Source of the DNA: Halocatena marina
Lineage (GTDB): Archaea; Halobacteriota; Halobacteria; Halobacteriales; Haloarculaceae
Assembly: GCF_025913575.1 (NCBI RefSeq)
Contig: NZ_CP109785.1
Span: forward strand, 3,782,001 to 3,846,000
DNA: 64,000 nt
Reading direction: 5' to 3'
Below, one piece after another: positions 8,547-16,764 of this stretch; the stretch's first letter is position 1, and each line of letters opens with the position of its first letter. The translations under genes were made by a program, and so were the position numbers. The notes beneath the pieces were generated by a model. It was not told the DNA's origin. It ran no database searches and saw only the letters and a program-made list of their open reading frames with translations.

Positions 8547-9875
8547 TTATTTGTATCCAAGCGCTTCGAGGCGGTCTTTGATCATTCGTCCAGGCATTTG
8601 TCCGCTGTTGCTGTTTTCACCTGCGGACCATTCTTCGTCGATAACAGCGAGCAGTTCCTCGACGTTCGCCTGATCCGCACGAGCGGGCGTCTCCCCAGGT
8701 GTTGCCGGATCGACGGTCGAGTGGAGGAGAACGTTGTCTTCCCGTGAATGGATGATTTTTTCTGTTCCTCGGTAGACTGCCTTTCGCTCTGTGCCGTGAC
8801 GACAGGATTCGCAAACGACAGCGCGGTCGTCTGGAATCTCGTCTTGCCACGCCACGCCGGGAAACGGACCGTCGTGGCCGAACGCCCGGAGGATGGTGTT
8901 CGGAATGTCACGGAGGCTTGCCCAGCCGCCTGATGGAACAATTGAACCATGGTCAGGATGATGTGCTGCTGCCGGAACGCGGGCAAGCATGTCGTACGGC
9001 GTTCCGCCGTGGCCGACAGAATACGCCGGTCGAGAGTCGGAAAATTGCTTGTCTATCTCGTGGTGTTCCCAGTGGAGCTCGCCGTGATCGCCGGTGACGA
9101 TGAGGAATGTGTCTTCGAGTATCTCATCGAGCAGGGGCGAAAGCTGTGCTTCAACGTGCGCGAGACACGCCCGATAGAGTTCGAGCCGGTTTTCGCGGTA
9201 GCGAAGACACGCTGGATCGTCTTCATCGTACGCATCCCAGTAGTCGTAGTTCCACGTCGAGAGTCCGTCGATCGTCGTATCGACCTGCTCTCCAAGGTAT
9301 TCGCTCGGTGGATCGAGCGGTTCGTGGAGATCTGAGAAATGGAGGTACGCGAATGTTTTGTCTCGGTGTTGACGCCACGATCGGTATCGGTCAACGACGT
9401 GCTGTGCCCCCGTATTCGCCGAGGCGTGGTGTCGCTGATACCAACCACCGGCTGCGAGGAGTGGGATCGTAAAGTCCGAAGCGAAAAACGTCGAATATCC
9501 GCTTTGTTCGAGCGTGACTGGGAGGAGATCGACATCGGTCGCTTGCTCCGGAATAAGATACGTTCCGTCAGCACTTCTGACGTGGCTGCCGTGCTCGCTG
9601 GGATACAGCCCCGTGTGCATGCTGGTGACCGATGGAAACGTCCACGTGCCGGGTGTGATTGCGCTCCCGAACGAAAGCGGGAGATCTGGAGCACAATCGG
9701 GCCTGAGCGCATCGATAACGAGAACGAGGACGTGGTTGGGACCAGTTGCAGTAAGGTGGGGGGCGTCGAACGATCGACGTCGGTGTCCGAGATCGGCACG
9801 CTTTGCCTGATATGTCAAATACGCTGGCGCAAGAAGCGACCGAAGCAGCCGTATGCTCTCATTCACTCGTGTCAT
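8547..9875 (-). CDS. Sulfatase-like hydrolase (alkaline phosphatase superfamily)
   Basis: A 442-residue protein. Motifs: VLVLVIDALRPD (D55), the nucleophile segment TWTFPSVTSMHTG (about 77-89), with Thr/Ser rather than formylglycine-Cys, HFSDLHEPLDPP, and LIVTGDHGELHWEHHE. This is a Thr/Ser-type AlkP hydrolase or transferase. No membrane segments are visible. It is separated from the other two superfamily genes only by the MOSC gene, so the group may share a surface-polymer pathway (inference). The C-terminus ends RLEALGYK, similar to the HLKQLGYI end of the gene at 6832, a shared haloarchaeal family trait. Confidence 0.82.
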   Translation of the reverse strand: MTRVNESIRLLRSLLAPAYLTYQAKRADLGHRRRSFDAPHLTATGPNHVLVLVIDALRPDCAPDLPLSFGSAITPGTWTFPSVTSMHTGLYPSEHGSHVRSADGTYLIPEQATDVDLLPVTLEQSGYSTFFASDFTIPLLAAGGWYQRHHASANTGAQHVVDRYRSWRQHRDKTFAYLHFSDLHEPLDPPSEYLGEQVDTTIDGLSTWNYDYWDAYDEDDPACLRYRENRLELYRACLAHVEAQLSPLLDEILEDTFLIVTGDHGELHWEHHEIDKQFSDSRPAYSVGHGGTPYDMLARVPAAAHHPDHGSIVPSGGWASLRDIPNTILRAFGHDGPFPGVAWQDEIPDDRAVVCESCRHGTERKAVYRGTEKIIHSREDNVLLHSTVDPATPGETPARADQANVEELLAVIDEEWSAGENSNSGQMPGRMIKDRLEALGYK

Positions 9876-10117
9876 TCACACTCCTCTGTGCAAAGCCTGT
9901 CTGCATACAAATACCACCTGATGTTTGTTTATCCAACTGCGGTCGTCGAACGAGGTTCGCTCTCCCATCAGCGAACGCGAACTTAGACGCGCGTCAGAAG
10001 AGATCATCCACTGCTGCGTTGTGGACGATGAGGTCGTCGTGACGTAGTTCGCGGCAGTTCGTGTCATGATCGAAGTTCCTAAATGATTTAACCTTCCTGA
10101 CCGTACGACGGCCAACA

Positions 10118-12961
10118 GTGACCGACTTACTTTCACTTTCCGGGCTCAAGACACAGTTCAACACTGACCGTGGTGTGGTGAAGGCAGTCGATGGAATTGA
10201 CCTCACTATCCGCGAAGGCGAGACAGTCGGTCTCGTCGGGGAGAGTGGTTCGGGCAAGTCCGTTACTGCCCTCTCGACGATGGGTCTGATCGATGCACCA
10301 GGCGAAATCGCCGACGGTCAGGTCCTGTTCCACGATGCTGATCTCGTTAGTTACGTAGCACGGAAATATCCCGACCAGATCGTCACTGGCCGACATGACG
10401 GATTCATTTATATCAACGATGGCCAGATTGACATGTCGTCCATCCCCGATCGCATCAACGTGCCCAATCGCGCTGATGCGCTCGCAACGCTTGCTCGTGA
10501 GAACCCCAAGGACATCGTCCAAGATCCCAACGATACGGGCTTTCTCTACATCGATGAGGGATACGTCGACCTCACCGATGTGCCGGAACCGGTGTTGCGC
10601 GATGTCCGTGGCGGCGACATCGGCATGATCTTTCAGGACCCGATGACGTCGCTCAATCCCGCGCTCACTGTCGGTGAGCAGGTCGCAGAAAGCCTTGAGC
10701 TTCATCGGTATGGTGGCCGAAAGAAGGATACGTGGTTCAACGCCGTCAACGAAGCACTCTCTCGGGGCGGAATGAACGAAGATCTCCGCGAGGAGACCAT
10801 CGATCTGCTCGCAGAGGTCGGGATCCCCGAACCGTCCCAGCGTGTTGATGAGTATCCCCACGAGTTCTCCGGCGGAATGCGCCAGCGCGTCCTTATCGCC
10901 ATCGCACTGGCCTGTCGCCCGAAACTACTCATCGCTGACGAACCCACGACTGCTCTCGACGTGACAATTCAGGCTCAGATTCTCGATCTCATCACGGAGT
11001 TACAAGATGATCTCGGAATGTCTGTCCTGTTCATTACCCACGACCTCGGTGTCGTCGCGGAGACGTGTGACCGTGTCGGCGTCATGTACGCCGGTGAGAT
11101 CGTCGAAGAAGGTCCCGTTGAAGAGATCTTTACGAACCCTTCCCATCCATACACATACACTCTTCTCGAATCGATTCCACACGAGGGAACCGATCGTCTC
11201 ACTCCAATCGAAGGGAACGTTCCCGATCTCATCGACATGCCTGATGGGTGTAATTTCGCCCCCCGGTGTCCGTGGTCGAAGCCCGAGTGTACGGGGAACG
11301 ACATACCGTTCCTCCAGCACGGGCCGGCCAACGTCGACCACAGAGCGAAATGCATACTTCCAGAATACGATATCAATCGATACCAACCCGATGGGATCAG
11401 TGCCACTTCCACCCACGAAATTTCGGACGACGAAGAGCCGCTTGTCTCTGTGAAGGGACTGGAAAAGCATTTCTCTCGAGCTGATGGAATCCTCGATGAG
11501 TACTTCGGTCAAGCAGGAACTGTCAAAGCGGTCGATGGTATCGATTTGGACATCTACGAAGGAGAAACGCTCGGTCTCGTCGGCGAATCCGGTTGTGGGA
11601 AGTCGACAACCGGTCGGTCGATCCTTAGACTGCTTGATCCGACAGACGGAACGGTTCTGTTCATGGGCGACGATCTCGGTGATTTGAACCGATCGGAACT
11701 CCGGAAGAAGCGCCGAGACATGCAGATGATCTTCCAGGATCCCTTGTCGAGTCTCGATCCGCGACAAACAATCGGTGATACGATTTCAGAGCCGCTGTCT
11801 ATCCACGACAGACCCAAATTCGACGTCTCCGCGAACGTTTTCGGCGGAAAGGACGTCACACTGACCGGTAGCGAGTCGTTGCTCGGCAATCTGGTTGACC
11901 GGGACAGCAGTGATATCGCAGTGACAATTCGGGATGGAGAAATTGGCTCACTCGAAATTCGGACCGAGATTCTCTCCGAAGAGGATCTCGACATTCAAAT
12001 TAATGAGACCCGCACCGACCTTACCCTCTCAGTCGAGATCCCCCACTCAAAGCGCGACATCCGACGGCGGCGTCTCACCGAACTCCTCAACGCGGTGGGA
12101 CTCGATCCCAGCCAGCGTGACCGATATCCTCACGAACTGTCTGGCGGACAGCGCCAGCGTGTCGGTATAGCCCGGGCACTCGCGGTCGATCCTGATTTCA
12201 TCGTCTGTGACGAGCCAGTGAGCGCGCTTGACGTCAGTGTACAGGCACAGATCATCAATCTCCTCGAAGATCTTCAGGAACAGTATGGACTGACGTATCT
12301 GTTTATCGCCCACGATCTATCCGTCGTTCGGCATATCTGCGATCGAATCGCAGTAATGTATCTCGGCGATGTCGTCGAAGTCGCTACCACCGATGAATTG
12401 TTCTCAGAACCAAAGCACCCCTACACACGGGCGCTTCTGTCGGCGATTCCCGTACCGGATCCGACACGCGATACGAACAGAATTCTTCTGGAGGGTGGCG
12501 TCCCTAGCCCAGTCGACCCACCGTCTGGCTGTGCATTCCGAACGCGCTGTCCGTCGATAGTTCCACCGGAGAATCTCGATATCGAGCAGGAGACGTACCG
12601 AGAGGTCATGCATTTCCGCCAGCGCGTTGAGGATCGATCACTCGATCTTGAAGCGATTCGAGAGGAAGGACTCATCGCCGATGGAGGAACTGGTCTCCCA
12701 GCGAGTACGTCACAAGATATGGGAAGCCAAACGAGACCGGCAGCGATCGTCGAGACCATCTTCGACAATCCGTTGACCGGCGAGGATCGCGTGACCATCG
12801 AGTGGGCTATCGAACTTATCGATTCGGGTAAGTGGGATGAGGCTATCGACGTGCTTCGCCAGCGCTTCGGTAGTGTCTGTGAACACCAGAATCCAGTTCT
12901 CCAGAAAGAGCCCCACCCTGCGGCGTGCCACCTCTACAATCAACCAGATCACAGCCAATAG
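10118..12961 (+). CDS. Fused double ATPase of a dipeptide/oligopeptide ABC transporter (DppD-DppF type)
   Basis: 947 residues, against about 330 each for separate DppD and DppF. NBD1: Walker A GESGSGKS (41-48), Q-loop MIFQDPMTSLNP (Q173), signature FSGGMRQRV, Walker B LLIADEPTTALD. It then carries the oligopeptide C-terminal motif with Cys residues (CNFAPRCPW...C). NBD2: Walker A GESGCGKST, IFQDPLSSLDP, signature LSGGQRQRV, FIVCDEPVSALD and CAFRTRCP. NBD1 has about 75 extra residues between Walker A and Q-loop, holding a duplicated module (81-110 and 126-156). NBD2 has an insertion of similar size after its Q-loop. It energises peptide uptake with the proteins at 13018, 16765 and 17818. GTG start. 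Confidence 0.93.
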   Translation: MTDLLSLSGLKTQFNTDRGVVKAVDGIDLTIREGETVGLVGESGSGKSVTALSTMGLIDAPGEIADGQVLFHDADLVSYVARKYPDQIVTGRHDGFIYINDGQIDMSSIPDRINVPNRADALATLARENPKDIVQDPNDTGFLYIDEGYVDLTDVPEPVLRDVRGGDIGMIFQDPMTSLNPALTVGEQVAESLELHRYGGRKKDTWFNAVNEALSRGGMNEDLREETIDLLAEVGIPEPSQRVDEYPHEFSGGMRQRVLIAIALACRPKLLIADEPTTALDVTIQAQILDLITELQDDLGMSVLFITHDLGVVAETCDRVGVMYAGEIVEEGPVEEIFTNPSHPYTYTLLESIPHEGTDRLTPIEGNVPDLIDMPDGCNFAPRCPWSKPECTGNDIPFLQHGPANVDHRAKCILPEYDINRYQPDGISATSTHEISDDEEPLVSVKGLEKHFSRADGILDEYFGQAGTVKAVDGIDLDIYEGETLGLVGESGCGKSTTGRSILRLLDPTDGTVLFMGDDLGDLNRSELRKKRRDMQMIFQDPLSSLDPRQTIGDTISEPLSIHDRPKFDVSANVFGGKDVTLTGSESLLGNLVDRDSSDIAVTIRDGEIGSLEIRTEILSEEDLDIQINETRTDLTLSVEIPHSKRDIRRRRLTELLNAVGLDPSQRDRYPHELSGGQRQRVGIARALAVDPDFIVCDEPVSALDVSVQAQIINLLEDLQEQYGLTYLFIAHDLSVVRHICDRIAVMYLGDVVEVATTDELFSEPKHPYTRALLSAIPVPDPTRDTNRILLEGGVPSPVDPPSGCAFRTRCPSIVPPENLDIEQETYREVMHFRQRVEDRSLDLEAIREEGLIADGGTGLPASTSQDMGSQTRPAAIVETIFDNPLTGEDRVTIEWAIELIDSGKWDEAIDVLRQRFGSVCEHQNPVLQKEPHPAACHLYNQPDHSQ

Positions 12962-12988
12962 TAATTTTTTGTTGTCCATTTCGGTAGA

Positions 12989-12997
12989 CTTATATAG
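12989..12997 (+). promoter_or_regulatory. TATA box of the solute-binding protein gene
   Basis: CTTATATAG is centred about 26 nt before the ATG at 13018, which fits a leaderless transcript starting at or next to that codon. It decides the start against the GTG in frame at 12997. Confidence 0.7.
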
Positions 12998-13017
12998 TGA
13001 GATTCATGTGTCTGGGT

Positions 13018-14691
13018 ATGGAAGAGGATGGCGCTCATAGTAGGCGGACGTTTCTAAAAGTCGCAGGAAGCGCGGCCGCAGCAGTATCATTGGCCGGTTG
13101 TCTCGGTGGAGGGAACAACGGTGGCGGAGGCGGAGGAGGAGGGAACGATGGTCCCTCTGGCACGCTCGTTTACAGTCGAGGTGCCCCGTCCGCGACCCTC
13201 GACCCACAGAACTCCACGAGTGGTGAGGATGCGAAAGTCATAAACCAGATCTACAATCAACTCGTCCAGTTCAAGCCCGGTGATGTCAGTCTCGAAGCTG
13301 GACTGGCGAAGAAGTACGAACTCAGCGGAAAGACGGCAACTCTCACACTCCGCGAGGGTGTGAAGTTCCACAACGACGAAGAGTTCACCGCAGAAGACTT
13401 CAAAGCGACGTTCCGTCGCTTCACTGATCCGGAGTACGAGTACTATCCTGGTGATACGTACATCTCCGGATACGCAGCGATCACGCTTGGTAACTGGGTC
13501 GAGACGGTTAATGCCAAAGATAAATACAAACTAGAAATCCAGTTAAAGCAGAAGTTCGCGCCGTTCCTCCGGAACCTCGCGATGTTTGCTTCGGCTGTCC
13601 TCTCGAAGAAGGCAATTGAGGAAAAGAATAAGAAACTCAACAAGGAACCAGTCGGAACCGGTCCGTTCAAACTCGGACAGTACGAGAGCAACGGCGAACG
13701 GATTCAGCTCGAATACAACGACAACTACTGGGGGAAAGGACCAAAGGTCGAACAAGTTATCTTCTCGACCATTCCGGAGAACTCCACCCGAGCGGAAACG
13801 CTCATCGGCGGTGATGCGCATATCATCGACGGTCTCGGTACGACGGCTTCGCAGAAGGTTCAGAAGGCGGACGGTGTCAAGCTGAATGCATTCGAGGGGG
13901 TCAACACCGGCTACATGGCGTTCAACATGGAGCGGTTCAAACCATTCCGGAAAAAGAAGGTCCGACAGGCGATCAGCTACGCCATCAACACGAAGGTTAT
14001 CGTCGAAAACATCTTCTCTGGGTTTGCAGTGCAGGCCAGCCAGCCGATCCCGTCGAATATGATGGGATACAACAAGGATCTCGATCCGTATCCCCACGAC
14101 GTGGAGAAGGCGAAAACGCTGCTAAAGGAGGCGGGTCACGGGGACGGAATATCGTTCGAATTGGCGACATTCAAGAACCCACGTTCGTACAACCCCTCGC
14201 CGCTGCGCGCCGCACAACAGGTCAGATCTGACCTCTCCAACGTCGGTATCGAAATCGAGATCAATCAGATGTCGTTCGATCCATTCCTCAACTACACCGA
14301 CAGTGGCAAGCACGATGCCTGCTTCCTCGGCTGGATGAGCGATAACGCCGACCCCGATAACTTCTACTACTCACTGCTGCACCCTGGCGTAGAGAGTCCT
14401 GCTGGACAAGACTGGGTAAGCTTCGACACGGAGGGTTACAACACTCTCAGCGTGAGTGGGTGGGCGAACAAAGAATACATGAAGACGGTCGAGGATGCAC
14501 AGAAGATGTTGAAGGAGAGCGAACGGAAATCTCTCTACCAGAAAGCAGCTAAGATCGCACACGACGAGGCACCGTGGGTGTTCTTGGACCACGCGAAGGA
14601 ACTTCGAGGCGTCTCAAATGCCGTCTCTGGATACGTTCCGTCGGCGATCGGTGGTCCATACCTCAACCTTGTCTCTGTAGGGGGTGAGTGA
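13018..14691 (+). CDS. Peptide ABC transporter substrate-binding lipoprotein (SBP family 5)
   Basis: 557 residues. The N-terminus is a Tat lipoprotein signal: SRRTFLK (8-14), a hydrophobic stretch, and lipobox LAGC (C28), followed by a Gly/Asn-rich spacer. The body has family 5 hallmarks: TLTLREGVKFHNDEEF, DFKATFRR, VGTGPFKL, VRQAISYAIN. It captures di- or oligopeptides (possibly nickel or other ligands) outside the cell. It stands between its ATPase gene and the permease genes, but the permeases begin 2 kb further on, after accessory DNA. Its own TATA box means it does not depend on the ATPase promoter. Confidence 0.93.
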   Translation: MEEDGAHSRRTFLKVAGSAAAAVSLAGCLGGGNNGGGGGGGGNDGPSGTLVYSRGAPSATLDPQNSTSGEDAKVINQIYNQLVQFKPGDVSLEAGLAKKYELSGKTATLTLREGVKFHNDEEFTAEDFKATFRRFTDPEYEYYPGDTYISGYAAITLGNWVETVNAKDKYKLEIQLKQKFAPFLRNLAMFASAVLSKKAIEEKNKKLNKEPVGTGPFKLGQYESNGERIQLEYNDNYWGKGPKVEQVIFSTIPENSTRAETLIGGDAHIIDGLGTTASQKVQKADGVKLNAFEGVNTGYMAFNMERFKPFRKKKVRQAISYAINTKVIVENIFSGFAVQASQPIPSNMMGYNKDLDPYPHDVEKAKTLLKEAGHGDGISFELATFKNPRSYNPSPLRAAQQVRSDLSNVGIEIEINQMSFDPFLNYTDSGKHDACFLGWMSDNADPDNFYYSLLHPGVESPAGQDWVSFDTEGYNTLSVSGWANKEYMKTVEDAQKMLKESERKSLYQKAAKIAHDEAPWVFLDHAKELRGVSNAVSGYVPSAIGGPYLNLVSVGGE

Positions 14692-14958
14692 CAAGCATAC
14701 TCCTTGTCACACCTAGTCTTGTTGCTCTGTCTCTGAAAATTTTTCATATATATTTCAAGTTGATAAATATAGAGCTCACCACGAATAAACAGAGTAAAAC
14801 TTTTATTTATGACAAAGATACCCTCCATCTCACTGAGTGCTTCGGCTGTTCAGTAACAGAGTTTTTGACCGACATCTTAGAGTGCCAAATCTCTCTCTCT
14901 TTCTCTTGACTTGATCTGAGCGATAGTTAGTACACAGCGGTATAACCACCTTTAGTGC

Positions 14959-15258
14959 CTAAGATAAGGATTGAAAATCAAGGAATGTATCAGCCCAGTC
15001 AGTAGCAAAGCTGATTTTCTGGGTAAACTGATCGAAGGTGTCTCGAACGAGAGCGCAGAATGCGTCCGCGCTTTAGAAAGAAATCGGCGAGATCTCCCAC
15101 TTGAGCGATTTCCAGACCTGATCGATGGGGTTGAGATGGGACGAATACGGTGGCAGAAACGCGAGATCGATGCCAAGTTCTTCAGTACGCTCTCGTGTGT
15201 ACGTACATGTGTGTGACGAGAATCTATTTTTTCGGGATCGGTCTCCAGCCAATCGCAT
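14959..15258 (-). pseudogene. Remnant of an IS630-family transposase (C-terminal part, frameshifted)
   Basis: The first frame reads RTEELGIDLAFLPPYSSHLN and PIDQVWKSLKW, the conserved end of IS630 DDE transposases (usual LPPYSP.LNPIE; here NPID). It stops after ISPISF. A second frame continues with CALVRDTFDQFTQKISFATD to a stop at 14959, which restores the family C-terminus, so one frameshift separates the halves. The N-terminal two-thirds is missing. The 267 bp before it (14692-14958) are AT-rich and hold nothing I recognise. Confidence 0.75.
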
Positions 15259-15316
15259 TTCCTGTCAATTTTTTATAGTTAGTCCCTTAGCTAGGGATCG
15301 TACAACAATTTAATAT
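15250..15316 (-). pseudogene. Decayed second copy of the cysteine-rich tail
   Basis: Roughly 80% identical by eye to 15955-16022, with a 24-nt exact block. On the minus strand it encodes GRQILNCCTIPS, then a stop, against GRNILNCCTIPG in the intact gene at 15930. It is therefore the broken 3' end of a paralogue. It abuts the IS630 remnant. Confidence 0.7.
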
Positions 15317-15452
15317 CTGCCTGCCAATATCCCTATGGATTACATTCCTCCACCTTGTCCTGCCTTGTTTTGCCGCCGAATGACGACAGTCTCTGAGGCA
15401 CTCGCTGCAATATTCCGCCAGATTAACCGGGAAATGGACGCCGTCTGGCAGT

Positions 15453-15812
15453 ATGGCATCGCTCAGACGGCTCGCGTGGATGTGTCGAAATCTTGCGAAA
15501 CAGCACGTTGATGATCCGGACGTACCCGCCGCACCGAATGGCGTGGACGGGTACGCCGAGTGGGTACAGATCGCGTTGATTCTCTTCCGTGTCGAACTGG
15601 AGAAGAGTCTCCGTGAGACTGAGGACTACCTCACCGAGATGCCCGGTGTCCTCGCCGCGTTTGACCTCAACGAGGCACCGCACTACAGTTCGTTCTGCCG
15701 GTGGGAACGACAGTACCGAATGCGTGAACTCCGCCGCCCGCTCTCCCTTCTCTGGACGTATCCGGAAGAGGCATCGCCGTCGTCACCGGAACAATGCAGC
15801 AAGATACCATAG
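15453..15812 (+). pseudogene. Truncated IS5-family transposase
   Basis: About 95 residues match the N-terminal half of haloarchaeal IS5-type transposases: SLRRLAWMCRNLAKQHVDDP, YAEWVQIALILFRVELEKSL, ETEDYLTEMPGVL, APHYSSFCRWERQYRMRELR. Homology stops there; the following residues (about 24, to the stop) are unrelated, and the DDE catalytic part is missing. A short overlapping frame (15335-15511) lies upstream in the same direction and is probably part of the element. No intact terminal repeats were found. Confidence 0.78.
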
Positions 15813-15929
15813 TTTTGACCCTTCGACGAACACCGCTAGCGACAGCGACTGCATCTTCTGCGTCCAAGAACCGGTCTCTGACGGCGTAAAACCGTGAGTA
15901 ATTGACCCTACCACGACGCTGTCTTGCGT

Positions 15930-16565
15930 TCAACAAGGCACCTTGTCATCTGGACAATCGCATCTCCTATCAATTATGTCACAGTTAGTCCCTTGACCAG
16001 GGATCGTACAACAATTTAATATATTCCGACCCCAACCAGAACTACAATTACACTTACACTCATATGTTTGATAACACCCAGCTGGTTTTACGCCATTAGC
16101 TGGGTCGTATAGGCGCTTGTGGGTACTGCTCCCCACATACGCGTACGCTCGACGAGCCTGCGGATAGATATGGAGGCGGATTTCTTCTTCGTCATCGAAC
16201 CGAGCAACGATATTTGCGGTTGCTTTTCCATCGATTCTGTCCGGGAGGACATTGAGATAGTCAGCCTCGACGAGGGACGACGGAGGTGATACGCCCTCTG
16301 ATTCCATCAGCTGAGCAACCGAATCGATGTGTTCGACGAACGCCTGCTCAATCTTCGCCTCGTCGTCGATATATTCCTGATAGGCACGCGCTTTGTCATC
16401 GTCCACCTTGTCGAGATCCAGTACTCCCATACTGTCCATGTCGTCCTGTGCCGTCGCACCAGCGACGCCAGTGAAGCCAGCCATCGCTACACCTGTTGCT
16501 CCGATTCCGCGGAGAATGCTTCGGCGACTCAATTCTCGCTCCGCATCTCTTTTTCCTGCCATCAT
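15930..16565 (-). CDS. Tat-exported protein with ten-cysteine C-terminal tail, function unknown
   Basis: 211 residues. Tat signal: SRRSILRGIG (RR at 14-15), a hydrophobic core and a likely cut after GATAQ. The middle (about 43-160) is acidic, Asp/Glu-rich and lacks cysteine. All ten Cys fall in the last 48 residues, in the order C-x5-C-x-C-x-C-x10-CC-x8-C-x6-C-x-C-x6-C, which suggests disulfides or metal clusters outside the cell. The layout (Tat signal, acidic pro-domain, Cys-rich tail) recalls halocin C8 precursors, but I see no sequence match to C8. It lies antisense inside the peptide-transporter locus, beside transposase remnants. An ATG one codon later (16562) is equally possible. Confidence 0.75.
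   Translation of the reverse strand: MMAGKRDAERELSRRSILRGIGATGVAMAGFTGVAGATAQDDMDSMGVLDLDKVDDDKARAYQEYIDDEAKIEQAFVEHIDSVAQLMESEGVSPPSSLVEADYLNVLPDRIDGKATANIVARFDDEEEIRLHIYPQARRAYAYVGSSTHKRLYDPANGVKPAGCYQTYECKCNCSSGWGRNILNCCTIPGQGTNCDIIDRRCDCPDDKVPC
15955..16022. repeat. Direct-repeat partner of 15250-15316
   Basis: This segment is the 3' coding part of the cysteine-rich gene. Its near copy lies 705 bp to the left in the same orientation. The two flank the truncated IS5 transposase. Confidence 0.75.
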
Positions 16566-16764
16566 ATAATTCCATAGATGAAGTAACATAAGTCTATTAC
16601 AATTTCCAAATACATAAATACTAGTTATATTTATAATAAATATATGGATTGATTAAACGCCACTCTACGACCATATATAAGTTGGTCTTAATTTCTCACA
16701 CTAATAATGAGTGGGAGGAGGCAAATAGTGGGTTTTTTCATCACCCGACTCTCCCTACTGGTAG

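Noticed and set aside
15667..15936. 89-codon minus-strand ORF opposite the IS5 remnant
   Set aside because: Lies antisense to recognisable transposase sequence; part of it (RFYAVRDRFLDAEDA) looks protein-like but I could not assign it, so it may be another IS scrap.
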